Shown: positions 24,362 through 34,408 of the stretch, piece after piece
Numbering within the stretch: the stretch's first letter is position 1
How the letters are laid out: every line of letters begins with the position of its first letter
Program-made: the position numbers and the translations under genes
Notes under the pieces: generated by a model
The model's input: the letters and a program-made list of their open reading frames with translations, nothing else
Database searches by the model: none
Told to the model about the DNA's origin: nothing
NCBI GenBank assembly: GCA_029776735.1
Contig: JAKOUL010000024.1
Location: 1 to 64,000, forward strand
Reading direction: 5' to 3'
Length of the DNA stretch: 64,000 nucleotides
Source of the DNA: Dictyoglomota bacterium
GTDB lineage: Bacteria; Dictyoglomota; Dictyoglomia; Dictyoglomales; Dictyoglomaceae

Positions 24362-24868
24362 ATGAAAAAAATATTCCTTCTTATATTTTTACTATCTATA
24401 GTTAGTCTTTCTTTTGCTGAAACAGTCCCATTAATCATTGATGGAAAGGAGGTAAAGGGAGAAAATATTGATGGAGTTATAGTCTATATAGCCTCAGTAG
24501 TGAATGTAATAGAACTTCCCCTGGTTTCTGGAAATATTGGATCTGCATCTGGAAGTATTAAACCTGAGGAAAGTTTTTGGAAATTTGAAATATTCATTTA
24601 TAACAAAACAGATAAAGAAATTTTAATAACCCAAAACAACTTACAACTCATTGATGAAGATTGGAAAAAGTATTTCCCAGATATATCAGCCTCTATTTAC
24701 TATGCAATAAATGGAGAGGAGGTATTTTTTAGAAAATACTTAAAACCAGGAGAGCTCGCTGGTGGTATTTTAGTATATGATGTTAGTAAATCCTCAAAAC
24801 CATATCGTTTAAATATCTTAGACATTCCTACACAAGGAAAGAGTTATCACATTACCATCAAAATTTAA
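24362..24868 (+). CDS. Secreted protein of unknown function (DUF4352-like beta domain)
   Basis: 168 residues with a clear signal peptide (MKKIFLLIFLLSIVSLSFA). The remainder is beta-rich, with NKTDKEILITQNNLQLIDED and a late LKPGELAGGILVYDV, the arrangement of DUF4352/telokin-like extracytoplasmic domains in which ionic or hydrophobic partners vary. Function unknown. It has a good GGGAGG 8-9 bases before ATG and a TATAAT box near 24290. Its last 51 bases overlap the convergent RNase HIII-like gene, so both 3' ends share coding sequence. Confidence 0.7.
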   Translation: MKKIFLLIFLLSIVSLSFAETVPLIIDGKEVKGENIDGVIVYIASVVNVIELPLVSGNIGSASGSIKPEESFWKFEIFIYNKTDKEILITQNNLQLIDEDWKKYFPDISASIYYAINGEEVFFRKYLKPGELAGGILVYDVSKSSKPYRLNILDIPTQGKSYHITIKI

Positions 24869-26079
24869 CGTTATATAATTATCAATCTTATTTTTTAGAG
24901 TTAAAAGTATTCTTCCGATTTCTTTATAAGGAAGCAACTTTTTAAACATATTCTCAGAAACTAAAAAATTAAATCCATCAAAAAAATGTGTGCTTTCTAA
25001 TAGCATCAAAACTTTTTCTTCTTCTTGTACATAGATTTTACCATAAGCATACTTCAAAGCAAGTTCTAAATCCTTAATTTCAACTTTACAATAAGGGCAC
25101 CAAAATCTATTATTCTCAAAAATAGCTGTACTAAGCTCTTTTTTGCAAAAAGGACATAGTATTTTATTCTCTTCAGTCATTAGAGAAATAAAAGAAGCTG
25201 TTTCTTTTTTCTTCTTTGTTCCAAAAGATCTTCTTATAAACCAGAGATCTTTATGTGCTTTTGTCTTTAAAAATTGCACTACTTCTGAATTTGAAAGATT
25301 TCCTTTCATTACCTTTTCATTTATTCCATATGTTTTTGAAATATTTTCTAATATTTTCTCTCTGATACCTTTTGCTATAAGAGAAGCAAGTTTCACTTCC
25401 AGAAATTTCTCTTCAGAATTAGGAACTATCTCCTCTTCTACTCCTTTTTCTTTTAAGTTATCTAAAAACCTTTGAAATCCTTTTCCAATTCTGTAATCAT
25501 CAACTACAATTCTTATATCTTCCAAAGGAAAATCTCTTATAAATTCCTTTACTAATTTTTCATAAGAAAGATCCATTAGCTCATTTATATTAAACCTATC
25601 TATCTCTCTCGGCTGAATTAAATCAAAAAGGTATTTAAAATCTTCTCCTTGCATGCTTTCTAAATAGGTAAGAATTTTCTCCCAATAAGAGTGAGTGTGC
25701 GCCTTTTTGGTATCTGGAGTTCTTATCTCTGCATTAATCTCATTAAGCTTTTCTTTTGAGATCAAGACACCTACCAATACCATAGGCCCTATAATTTCAC
25801 CCTTCCCTGTTTCATCAAATCCCAATAAATATTTCTTTTTAGTCTCTCTAAGCTTATCTCTTAAAATAGAATCAATCCTATTCCAGATATCACTAATCTC
25901 TTCTGAATGAGTACTATAAAGCTTTCCAGAAGTATAATAGGTAAATGTGCTTCCTTTAAGCTTTATTCTCCAAACTTCATATGGGTTAGTTGGATTCTCC
26001 TCTTTTCCTCCCCATTTGAGGAGCTCATCTTTAATAAATTGAGCCTTTTTATTTTCTATATTCCAACTTCTTCCGTACA

Positions 26080-26080
<1 letters not shown>
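24818..26080 (-). CDS. Ribonuclease HIII-like protein with extra C-terminal zinc-ribbon domain
   Basis: A 420-residue enzyme that should cut RNA in RNA-DNA hybrids. Residues about 1-85 resemble the TBP-like substrate-binding domain of RNase HIII. Residues 90-290 are the type-2 RNase H core: GFDETGKGEIIGPMV (catalytic Asp-Glu), IVVDDYRIG and EVKLASLIAKG. Unlike the usual ~300-residue RNase HIII, about 130 residues follow: a zinc ribbon CPFCKKEL and CPYCKVEI, then an unrecognised hydrophobic/charged domain. Start is GTG at 26080, sharing one base with the lyxose isomerase stop (TAGTG). The 3' end overlaps a convergent gene by 51 bases. Confidence 0.85.
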
Positions 26081-26640
<560 letters not shown>

Positions 26641-26676
26641 TTAAAATCTTAATACTCCCTTACTTACCCTCAAAAA

Positions 26677-27927
26677 TCATTTTTTCTTGTGAAGACTTTC
26701 GTATAGAGATATAAATTCCTTAGATAATTCTGAAGAAATATTTTCAAGCCCATATCTTACGCGAATGTATATATCTCTCATTCTTTTTGTAGCATTAGAA
26801 TCAAAAATATAAAGGGTTTTATTGTAAATATCAAATGTAGTATCAGAAGGATTTATCTCCACACCTTTTTCTCTACTTTCTAAAAGATATTTTCTATAGT
26901 ATTCCCTTATTACTCCTAAATTACTCCCTCTAAAGAGTGAAAAAAGCTTTTGAATAGGATTAATAGAAGGTAAAATAAATTCTTTTTCCTCTATATAATT
27001 TTCCTCTCTCTTAGCACTATTTCGTACACGTCTTAAAATCCAAAATATTATAAATATAACTCCTCCGATTACCAAGATATAGTACGAGATACGGAGTACA
27101 TTATCAAGAAAATCCGATTGGATGTTCGGTCTTTCTCTTAGAAGCCTCGTAATATCTTTTAATATAGGACTTAATTTTACCTCTCTACCCATTGTTCTAC
27201 TTAGTACATCACTACTCGCAAGGAACGAAAGAATGTAATAAGCTATCTTACCCCCAATATAAGCTACAATTATAAAAACCACAGAGATTAGCGATGTAAA
27301 CCCCCAAAATAGAAGAGAAAATAAAAAATTAAAAGCGTAAAAAAGTTTATCCCTTATGAAAGGTACACTTAGAGAAAATGAGAGAATTATAAAAAGAAAA
27401 GCATATCTTATATTAATAGATATTATTTTTTTATCTTCTGGTTTATATTCCAAAGATCTCAATATCCTTAGTAAAAAAACAGTTGTCACAAAATAGAGAA
27501 GAAGAGCAGGGATAACTAAATTTTCAATAGTATTAAACTTACTGGTACTTATAAATCTCATTAAAAAAGAAATAACAAAAGTAAGTAATCCTAAGGAAGA
27601 AGTTCTTTTAAAATAATCCACAGCAAATCCATAATTTATATTTGTCTCAGTATTCACCACATATATAGTATATAAGGAGATTATTATCAGAAAGACTTTT
27701 TCGGTCGCACCAAAAGGTGGGAACAATAAACTTATAAAAAGAGTGTGTGAAAGATAAAAAAGAACTTTATTCTTATTTTTAAAATAAAGATTAAAAAAGG
27801 CTAAACCCAAAATGATGAAAAGTATCACCACAGGTAGTTTAAGATTATACAATATGATGAAAACAATAGATACAAGAGAAAAAGCAAAAGAAATTTTTGA
27901 AATAAGGTCAAGAAATAAGAGCGCCAT
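26677..27927 (-). CDS. Membrane protein with C-terminal DUF4129 domain
   Basis: 416 residues: about ten hydrophobic helices in the first 310 residues, then a cytoplasmic tail. The tail contains IREYYRKYLLESREKGVEINPSD (split here as IREYYRKYLL and EINPSDT) and TKRMRDIYIRVRYG, the DUF4129 signature. In most MoxR clusters this protein also carries a transglutaminase core before DUF4129, but no Cys-His-Asp triad is seen here. It overlaps the DUF58 gene by 20 bases. With MoxR and DUF58 it forms a chaperone/membrane complex of unknown substrate. Confidence 0.72.
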   Translation of the reverse strand: MALLFLDLISKISFAFSLVSIVFIILYNLKLPVVILFIILGLAFFNLYFKNKNKVLFYLSHTLFISLLFPPFGATEKVFLIIISLYTIYVVNTETNINYGFAVDYFKRTSSLGLLTFVISFLMRFISTSKFNTIENLVIPALLLYFVTTVFLLRILRSLEYKPEDKKIISINIRYAFLFIILSFSLSVPFIRDKLFYAFNFLFSLLFWGFTSLISVVFIIVAYIGGKIAYYILSFLASSDVLSRTMGREVKLSPILKDITRLLRERPNIQSDFLDNVLRISYYILVIGGVIFIIFWILRRVRNSAKREENYIEEKEFILPSINPIQKLFSLFRGSNLGVIREYYRKYLLESREKGVEINPSDTTFDIYNKTLYIFDSNATKRMRDIYIRVRYGLENISSELSKEFISLYESLHKKK

Positions 27928-29047
27928 TTTTATTTTCCCTCATATAATATTTAATAATTTCTTCAGAGATATTTTCTAAATTTTTTGAATCAAAAGATAC
28001 CAGTATAACTTTACAAAGTTCGCTATTTACAGCATTAATAAATGGTAGATATTCTTCTAATATATATGGAGTAATAATAACAAAAGTAGAGATAAGAAGA
28101 TTTTGAGCTCCTAAAAATTTCTTTATAACCTCTTCAAAAGGAAAATTTACATTATAAGAAATCCTACCCAAATATTCTAAGAAAGTATAAAGATGACTTT
28201 CATCAAAAGCAGGATAGAGAATATTTTCTTCTCTTGGTAAACCATAGATTAAAGAATTTGTAAGAAAGCCAAAAGGAATTTTTTTATAATAAAAGCTCTC
28301 TCCAATACTTCTGGTTACTGAAATACATTTTTCTATTGCTTCTCCATCCATTTTCATCCAATAAGGTTTAGCACATTCTACATTTAACATAATCATCGCA
28401 TTATTTTCGTATGTAAAATCAAAATTTTTTACTAAAAGCTCTCCATGTTTCAAAGAAAGGGGCCAATGAATATTTTTGGCTGGTTCTCTTCCTGTGTACT
28501 CTCTAACTCCTATAATCATTGTAGGATCTTCTATAATCCATCTTCTTACAGAGATGTCTCCACTATAGCTTCCGTAAGGAATAATATCTTTTTCCAAATC
28601 TGCCCTTTTAGGCAAGACTACAATATCTTGGATATAGTTTAAAGCTTTAGTTTTTACATTTAAACCTAAGAAATCTCCTCCACGGATCTCTATATTTCCA
28701 AAAATATATCTTCCCCTCTTATTACAAGTAGCCAAATACTTTCTCTTAATTCTCTGGTAAGGAAGCAAGAAAAAAGTTATAGTGTGATATAAAAAATCTT
28801 TTGTCTTTACTCTATCTACTTTAAACTTATACTCAAAAATAGATGGAAGCTCTTCTATAACCTGAAGAAAAGTAACAGGAAGAATTTTTCGGTTTTCCAC
28901 CACAATTTCAATAAATACATCTTCTCCTATCTCTAACACTTTTTTTGAAAAGTTTCTATAAAAGTAAACATTATTTAGCACATACTTCTTTGAAAGCTCA
29001 TTAACAATTACCCCAATTAATAGGATAAAAAATAAAAAGTAAATCAA
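27908..29047 (-). CDS. DUF58 domain protein (MoxR-associated)
   Basis: 379 residues with two N-terminal hydrophobic segments removed to one visible helix (residues 1-20), a beta-rich middle and the DUF58 signature REYTGREPAKNIHWPLS near residue 180, normally R-Y--GD--R-I-W. A vWA-like C-terminal region follows. It lies directly downstream of moxR (one-base gap) and overlaps the DUF4129 gene. DUF58/MoxR pairs are thought to mature or insert metal into other proteins; the substrate here is unknown. Confidence 0.82.
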   Translation of the reverse strand: MIYFLFFILLIGVIVNELSKKYVLNNVYFYRNFSKKVLEIGEDVFIEIVVENRKILPVTFLQVIEELPSIFEYKFKVDRVKTKDFLYHTITFFLLPYQRIKRKYLATCNKRGRYIFGNIEIRGGDFLGLNVKTKALNYIQDIVVLPKRADLEKDIIPYGSYSGDISVRRWIIEDPTMIIGVREYTGREPAKNIHWPLSLKHGELLVKNFDFTYENNAMIMLNVECAKPYWMKMDGEAIEKCISVTRSIGESFYYKKIPFGFLTNSLIYGLPREENILYPAFDESHLYTFLEYLGRISYNVNFPFEEVIKKFLGAQNLLISTFVIITPYILEEYLPFINAVNSELCKVILVSFDSKNLENISEEIIKYYMRENKNGALIS

Positions 29048-29048
29048 A

Positions 29049-29996
29049 TTATATTTCCTCCACAGGGGCTTTGATACCTTCTAAAAGACCCTCTACAAAA
29101 GCATAAATATCTTTACTCTTTAATGAACTTACTGTAATTATTCTATGATTAAGAATATAAGGTGCAAGCTTCTTTATATCATCAGGAATTATATAATCTC
29201 TTCCATTAAATAATGCATAAACTTGACTTGCTTTAAACAAAGCAATACTACCCCTCGGACTTACTCCAAGTAGTACAGATTCTGAATTTCTTGTGGCTTC
29301 CACTATATCTAAAAGGTAAGCCATAACTTCCTTAGATATTCTAACCTCGCTATAGTGTTCTCTTACATAATCTATCTCTTCTTTATCCACTACAGTTTCT
29401 ATTCCTTCTAAAAGATCCATTTTTTTGTTTCTATTTATAACCTCAACCTCTTCTTCTCGTTTAGGATAGCCTATCTTTATCCTCATAAAAAATCTGTCAA
29501 GTTCTGCTTCAGGAAGAGGGAAAGTACCATAAGTTTCCACTGGGTTTTGAGTAGCAAGAACCATAAAAGGTTCGGGAAGCTTTCTAGTAACACCATCCGC
29601 TGTAATTTGTCTTTCTTCCATAGCTTCTAATAGACTGGATTGAGTCCTTGGAGTTGCCCTATTTATTTCATCAGCTAATATTATATTCGCAAAAAGAGGA
29701 CCAGGTCTAAATTCAAATTCACCTATTTTTTGATTATAAAAATTTATACCAGTAAGATCCGATGGGAGAAGATCGGGAGTAAACTGAATTCTTTTAAAGT
29801 TACCTCCAATGGTTTTTGCAAAAGCTTTGACCATCAAAGTCTTTCCAAGACCTGGAACATCTTCAATAAGTATATGTCCTCCACAGATAAAAGCTATAGT
29901 AATAAGCTCTATAATGTCCTCTTTCCCAACAATCACCTTAGAAACGTTTTCTACTATTTTACTTTTAAAATCACCATAAGTATCTATATCTATCAT
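29049..29996 (-). CDS. MoxR-family AAA+ ATPase
   Basis: 315-residue AAA+ ATPase with Walker A DVPGLGKTLM near residue 43, Walker B ILADEINRA near 105, sensor MVLATQNPVE near 146 and a C-terminal lid beginning VSPRGSIALFKASQ. MoxR ATPases act as chaperones for vWA/DUF58 proteins, here the next gene. GGAGG lies 7 bases before ATG. A possible terminator for the upstream rlmD gene sits just before this Shine-Dalgarno, so a separate moxR promoter is likely but was not clearly found. Confidence 0.93.
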   Translation of the reverse strand: MIDIDTYGDFKSKIVENVSKVIVGKEDIIELITIAFICGGHILIEDVPGLGKTLMVKAFAKTIGGNFKRIQFTPDLLPSDLTGINFYNQKIGEFEFRPGPLFANIILADEINRATPRTQSSLLEAMEERQITADGVTRKLPEPFMVLATQNPVETYGTFPLPEAELDRFFMRIKIGYPKREEEVEVINRNKKMDLLEGIETVVDKEEIDYVREHYSEVRISKEVMAYLLDIVEATRNSESVLLGVSPRGSIALFKASQVYALFNGRDYIIPDDIKKLAPYILNHRIITVSSLKSKDIYAFVEGLLEGIKAPVEEI

Positions 29997-30008
29997 TCAT
30001 CTTCCTCC

Positions 30009-30048
30009 AAAAAAAAGTTTTCTTAAAATATTTTACCACTTAGAAAAG
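30009..30048 (-). terminator. Putative terminator between rlmD and moxR
   Basis: On the minus strand TTTTCTAA pairs (one bulge) with TTAAGAAAA across an A-T-rich loop, followed by CTTTTTTTT. The T run runs into the moxR Shine-Dalgarno. The stem is weak but the T tract is strong. Confidence 0.45.
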
Positions 30049-30059
30049 AAATATAACTA

Positions 30060-31382
30060 TCACTTTCTTACTAATGAAACGATAGTCTCCACATGAAAAG
30101 TCTGAGGGAACATATCTACAGGCTGTATTTCCATTATCTCATATCCAGAATTCACAAGTATATTTATATCTCTCGCTAAAGTAGCAGGGTAACAAGATAT
30201 ATAAATTATTTGTTTTATTTTATTTTCAATGATAGCATCAAGAAGGATTTTATCACATCCCTTCCTTGGAGGGTCCACAACTATTATATCTGGGATTTTT
30301 CCCTCAGAGATTAATCTTGGGATTGCCTCTTCAGATCTATCCCATATAAATTCTACATTTTCCACGTTATTCTTCTTAGCATTCTTCCATGCATCATCTA
30401 CAGCAGACCTTTCTATCTCAATACCATATACTTTTTCAGCCTTTTGAGAAAGAAATAAAGAGATGGTACCAACGCCACAATAAGCATCAAAGACAAGCTT
30501 AGATTCAGGAATAAGATATTCTAAAACTTTATTATAGAGTAATTCGGTCTGTATAGTATTAGTTTGAAAAAAGGAGATAGGTGAAATCTCAAAAATAAAT
30601 TCTCCAATCTTATCTTTTATCGTCTCTTCTCCAAATATCTCATTCATCTCCTTAGAATTAACATTTATATAGAAAGATGCTAAATTTTTTAGATTGTATT
30701 TAAAAAACTTTGCTATTTCTTTTGCATCACTAATCAAACCATCTGAAACAAGAGTCAACATTAGCTCATTAAAAGCATACGATCTCCTAACAACTATGGA
30801 TCTTAAAGACCCTTTATGCAGAATTTCATCATATACATTAATATGAAAATTTTTTACTGCTTCTTTTGTAGTCTCAATAACTCTATCTATATCTTCATGT
30901 TGAACAATACATTTTGAAACATCTACAATACAATGAGTTTGAGGTTTATAAAAACCTAATACTATACTTCCTTTTCTATTTCCTACAAAAATTTTAGCTT
31001 TATTCCTGTATCTATAAGGATTTTCCATTCCAATTACTGAGTTAATATCTCTTTCTATTTTGCCTATTCTTCTTAAAGCATCCTCTATTATCTTCTTTTT
31101 TAATTCCAACTGATATTCATAGGTCACATGCATTAGATGACATCCCCCACATTCATAAAAAAACTCACATGGAGGTTCCACCCCATGTGAGTTCCTCTCA
31201 ACAAACTCTACAATACTTCCTATTGCATAATCTTTTTTGGCAGTATGTATTCTAATTCTTACAATCTCTTCAGGAAGAGCATAATCCACAAAAACTACAA
31301 AACCACCAATATGAGCAATGCCTTGACCTTGAGAGTTTATTCCATCAATTTTTACAATATATTCTTCTCCTACTTTTACCAC
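30060..31382 (-). CDS. 23S rRNA (uracil-C5)-methyltransferase, RlmD/RumA type
   Basis: A 440-residue SAM-dependent RNA methyltransferase. An N-terminal TRAM RNA-binding domain (about 1-60) is followed by an iron-sulfur motif CEFFYECGGCHLMH plus a later Cys (HCIVDVSKC). The SAM motif is FDAYCGVGTISLFLSQ, then DPPRKGCD and the catalytic Cys in YISCYPATLARD. Start is GTG at 31382. It follows the near-KaiC gene after one base, so it belongs to the KaiC operon. RlmD versus RlmCD or TrmA-like specificity cannot be decided. Confidence 0.88.
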   Translation of the reverse strand: MVKVGEEYIVKIDGINSQGQGIAHIGGFVVFVDYALPEEIVRIRIHTAKKDYAIGSIVEFVERNSHGVEPPCEFFYECGGCHLMHVTYEYQLELKKKIIEDALRRIGKIERDINSVIGMENPYRYRNKAKIFVGNRKGSIVLGFYKPQTHCIVDVSKCIVQHEDIDRVIETTKEAVKNFHINVYDEILHKGSLRSIVVRRSYAFNELMLTLVSDGLISDAKEIAKFFKYNLKNLASFYINVNSKEMNEIFGEETIKDKIGEFIFEISPISFFQTNTIQTELLYNKVLEYLIPESKLVFDAYCGVGTISLFLSQKAEKVYGIEIERSAVDDAWKNAKKNNVENVEFIWDRSEEAIPRLISEGKIPDIIVVDPPRKGCDKILLDAIIENKIKQIIYISCYPATLARDINILVNSGYEIMEIQPVDMFPQTFHVETIVSLVRK

Positions 31383-31383
31383 T

Positions 31384-31767
31384 CTACTTTATATCTAACT
31401 CCTCTTTAACTTTCTTATATGCAAGTTTAGCAAGTCCTCCAGCCACATGAGATCTTATCTCCTTTTTCTTCATCTCATCTTCAAGAGTATCTAAGACCAC
31501 ATCAGAATTTGCATTTAATATATTTCTAACAGACTGTCTTGTAATCCCCAGGAATGCAGCAATTTCTTCTTCTGTTTTCAAATATTTATCTTTTAAAACT
31601 ATTGCATAACAAGCTTCAATAAGACTTGGAACCCAGGTAAGATTTCTGTATAGAATGAGCTTTCTCGGTCCTCCAAGAATTTCAAGAGTTTTGAGGAAAG
31701 TTTTCATCACAATGTTATCAAGTTCTTCTTCTTGTAAAGGAATTTCATTTTCATTAAGTATTGTCAT
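31384..31767 (-). CDS. Near-KaiC regulatory-domain protein (TIGR03879-like)
   Basis: A 127-residue helical protein with a helix-turn-helix-like segment EEEIAAFLGITRQSVRNIL near residues 67-85 and a C-terminal basic region. It resembles the small 'near-KaiC' family found mostly in archaea beside AF_0351-type KaiC proteins, exactly the neighbour here. It overlaps the KaiC-like gene by 14 bases. The partnership suggests a DNA-binding output for the ATPase, but no function is known. Confidence 0.72.
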   Translation of the reverse strand: MTILNENEIPLQEEELDNIVMKTFLKTLEILGGPRKLILYRNLTWVPSLIEACYAIVLKDKYLKTEEEIAAFLGITRQSVRNILNANSDVVLDTLEDEMKKKEIRSHVAGGLAKLAYKKVKEELDIK

Positions 31768-32647
31768 CTATACCACCTCCTCTTGAAAGTTCTTTGAGGG
31801 AAAGCCCAATTCTAACTAACCCATTCTTATCTATTTCAAAAAGATAGGTATCTGTACTATGCCCACACATTCTACATCCATCTATTCTGAATAATCTTAC
31901 TACCTCACCAAGAGGTCTCTTATATATTCTTTCCATATATTGACTATTGATCAGTACTTTTGAAAGCACCATAGTACCATCTACAATATGAGATATTGCA
32001 AATCCTCCTGCCGCCTCTGCTGAAAATTCTTCTTGACTTGATCTTTTCTGAGAGACAAATATCGCTGTTTGATACCATTTCTTCATAAAATTGAATATTT
32101 GTCTTACAATCACCCTTGCCAACATCTCTTTTGCCTCATAAAGTCCAGTTATAGAATCTATTATAGTAAATTTAATCTTATAATTTTTGATGGCATACGC
32201 AAGAGTAGCAAGAAGTGTAGGAATATCCTCTCTTAATTTTAAATAAGAAGCTGCATCAATAAAGATGATGTTCTCATCAATAACGCTCTCATCAATTCCC
32301 ATAGCAATTGCTCTGGATTTCATTGAGGTAGCTACAAAATGAGCTGGAGCTTCTACTGTAACAAAAGCTACAGAATTCCCCAAGGATGCTTGTTTTATAG
32401 CAAACTGTTCTCCCATCAAACTTTTTCCTGTATCAGAAATACCTGTAAGATTAAAAACACTGTACTGAGGAATACCACCTAAAGGAACCACTTCTACTTT
32501 CCCTTTCTCTACTCTTGTGGTAAAGAATAGATCATCTAATCCTTTTACACCAGTAGGTATTCCTCTTATTTCTACCGCTTTATCTCCTATATCCTTTAGG
32601 GATAGGATAGCCTCCTCTAAAACTTCATTTTGATATTCCCTTTCCAT
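31754..32647 (-). CDS. KaiC-like RecA-superfamily ATPase (AF_0351 family)
   Basis: A single-domain KaiC-like ATPase of about 297 residues. Walker A is GISDTGKSLMGEQ, followed by FVTVEAPAH and the Walker B-like FTIIDSITGLYE. A CRMCGHSTD cluster near residue 268 could bind a metal. The group is typical of archaea, and this copy sits with its usual small partner. ATG at 32647 follows AAGGTGGGG at 6 bases; the frame is open to GTG at 32659. A TATAAT box for this operon lies near 32697, just past the glnA stop. Circadian function is not implied. Confidence 0.85.
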   Translation of the reverse strand: MEREYQNEVLEEAILSLKDIGDKAVEIRGIPTGVKGLDDLFFTTRVEKGKVEVVPLGGIPQYSVFNLTGISDTGKSLMGEQFAIKQASLGNSVAFVTVEAPAHFVATSMKSRAIAMGIDESVIDENIIFIDAASYLKLREDIPTLLATLAYAIKNYKIKFTIIDSITGLYEAKEMLARVIVRQIFNFMKKWYQTAIFVSQKRSSQEEFSAEAAGGFAISHIVDGTMVLSKVLINSQYMERIYKRPLGEVVRLFRIDGCRMCGHSTDTYLFEIDKNGLVRIGLSLKELSRGGGIDDNT

Positions 32648-32719
32648 GAGGATCCCCACCTTAAATTCTTTTATCTTCTGCTTTTTCTCCTAATATAATT
32701 ATAACAAAGAGAAAAATTT

Positions 32720-34057
32720 TTAAAGTACTTGTAAATAAGTTTCCAGTTCGTAATTCGTTACCTGTTTTCTATAATTATCCCATTCAAGTCTTTTATTTTC
32801 TATAAGATTTGTAAACACATGATCTCCAAGTAATTTCTTTACTAATTTACTCTTTTCTGTAACTTCTATAGCCTCAATTAAACTCCCAGGAAGATTCTCT
32901 ATCTGACGTGCTTTTCTCTCTTCCTCAGTCATACGATATACATTTTCTTCTATAGGATTAGGAAGAGGATATTTCTTTTCTATACCTTCGAGCCCTGCTC
33001 CAAGAAGTACCGCAAAGACAAGATATGGATTACATGCAGGATCTGGTGCTCTATATTCTACTCTTGTTGCTTCTTCTTTTTCAGGTTTATATAGAGGTAC
33101 CCTTATAAGATCAGACCTATTTTTTAAAGCCCAAGAGATATATACAGGTGCTTCATAACCAGGCACCAACCTTTTATAAGAATTTACCCATTGATTTGTA
33201 ATAAGAGTTATCTCCTTTGCATACTTTAGAAGTCCAGCAATAAACCATTTTGCAATATCTGAAAGATGATATTTATCATTTGGATCAAAAAATGCATTAC
33301 TCCCATTTTTAAATAGGCTCATATTAACATGCATTCCAGATCCATTCTGACCAAAAATGGGTTTAGGCATAAAGGTAGCATAAACCCCATTGAGATAAGA
33401 CACTTCTTTTACTACTAAACGGGCAGTCATAACAACATCTGCCATAGTTAGTGCATCAGCATACCGAAAATCAATTTCATGTTGAGATGGGGCACTCTCA
33501 TGATGGGTAAATTCAACCTTTATACCCATATCTTCTAATATAGAGACTGTCTCTTGTCTTAATGCAATAGCCTCATCTCTTGGGATCAAGTCAAAATATC
33601 CACCTCTATCTAATACTTCAGGCGTTGTACTTGAATTTTTAAGGTAAAAGTATTCAAGTTCTGGACCAACATGAAAAGTAAAACCCATACTTTTTGCTTT
33701 ATCAAGCATACTTTTCAAGACATTCCTTGGATCTCCAGCAAAAGGCTTTCCATTTGGTTCAGTAATAGTAGCAAACATTCTGGCTACGCTTTTATTTTTT
33801 CTCCAAGGAAGAAGTGTAAAAGTTTCAGCCTCAGGAAAAGCCACCATATCACTTTCTTCAATTCTTGTATATCCTCTTACCGATGAACCGTCAAAACCAA
33901 GTCCTTCTTCAAAAGCCTTTGGAAGTTCTCTCTGGGTTATAGTAAAGCTTTTAAGATACCCCAAGACATCTGTAAACCAAATCTCAATAAATTGAATATC
34001 ATTCTCTTTTATATATTTGATAACCTCCTCTTTTGCTTTGGGAAACTTTGCGCTCAT
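32720..34057 (-). CDS. glnA: Glutamine synthetase, type I
   Basis: Assimilates ammonia by ATP-dependent amidation of glutamate. 445 residues with GFDGSSVRGYTRIEESDM (metal/N-terminal strand), HVGPELEYFYLK, the ATP-site FMPKPIFGQNGSGMHVNMS and NRSDLIRVPLYK. It lacks the regulatory insert of enterobacterial GSI-beta and no adenylylation Tyr motif is visible near the C-terminus, so it fits GSI-alpha, expected to be feedback- rather than adenylylation-regulated. AAGGAGG precedes the ATG. Confidence 0.96.
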   Translation of the reverse strand: MSAKFPKAKEEVIKYIKENDIQFIEIWFTDVLGYLKSFTITQRELPKAFEEGLGFDGSSVRGYTRIEESDMVAFPEAETFTLLPWRKNKSVARMFATITEPNGKPFAGDPRNVLKSMLDKAKSMGFTFHVGPELEYFYLKNSSTTPEVLDRGGYFDLIPRDEAIALRQETVSILEDMGIKVEFTHHESAPSQHEIDFRYADALTMADVVMTARLVVKEVSYLNGVYATFMPKPIFGQNGSGMHVNMSLFKNGSNAFFDPNDKYHLSDIAKWFIAGLLKYAKEITLITNQWVNSYKRLVPGYEAPVYISWALKNRSDLIRVPLYKPEKEEATRVEYRAPDPACNPYLVFAVLLGAGLEGIEKKYPLPNPIEENVYRMTEEERKARQIENLPGSLIEAIEVTEKSKLVKKLLGDHVFTNLIENKRLEWDNYRKQVTNYELETYLQVL

Positions 34058-34408
34058 TTTTATACCTCCTTAATATAAATTATCTATTCTAAAAATTATA
34101 TAGACTATTTTAAAAGATATGATAAACAAATAAAATATAAATTTTTTAAAATAAAATTTCACCCCCTAATAAAGATTAGGATATCTGTAGAGATCTATTT
34201 ATCTTAAGAATTACTTCCTCCTTAAAGGATTTAAGATACTGATTATCTCAAAATAAAAAATTTTCAATACTTATATTCTTAAAGGTATACGGCAATATAA
34301 CCCCTTAATTTAAAATCTTTATAACCTATGATTTGTTAAACAAATTGAAAAGAGAGTGTAAAAGATGGTATATTATAAATTAAACTTAGAAGGTTAGGAG
34401 AGAAGAAG
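34058..34408. other. Intergenic region between divergent glnA and the SPT-like gene
   Basis: 351 bases, very A-T rich. It holds the 34345-34374 promoter on the plus strand and AAGGAGG for glnA at the left end. A TATATAAT-like -10 for glnA is near 34100, without a clear -35. A small hairpin CTAAT/ATTAG (34166-34179) is the only local structure. No operator, riboswitch or gene was recognised in the middle 200 bases. Confidence 0.5.
34345..34374 (+). promoter_or_regulatory. Promoter of the SPT-like gene
   Basis: TTGAAA (34345-34350), an 18-base spacer and TATATT (34369-34374), about 35 bases before the ATG. Confidence 0.6.

Noticed and set aside
34078..34162. A GTG frame of 28 codons in the glnA leader on the minus strand
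   Set aside because: Very A-T rich, hydrophobic by composition only, with the purine-rich site overlapping the start codon; likely chance.
34166..34179. Small hairpin in the glnA/SPT intergenic region
   Set aside because: Only five A-T-rich base pairs, expected by chance at this composition.
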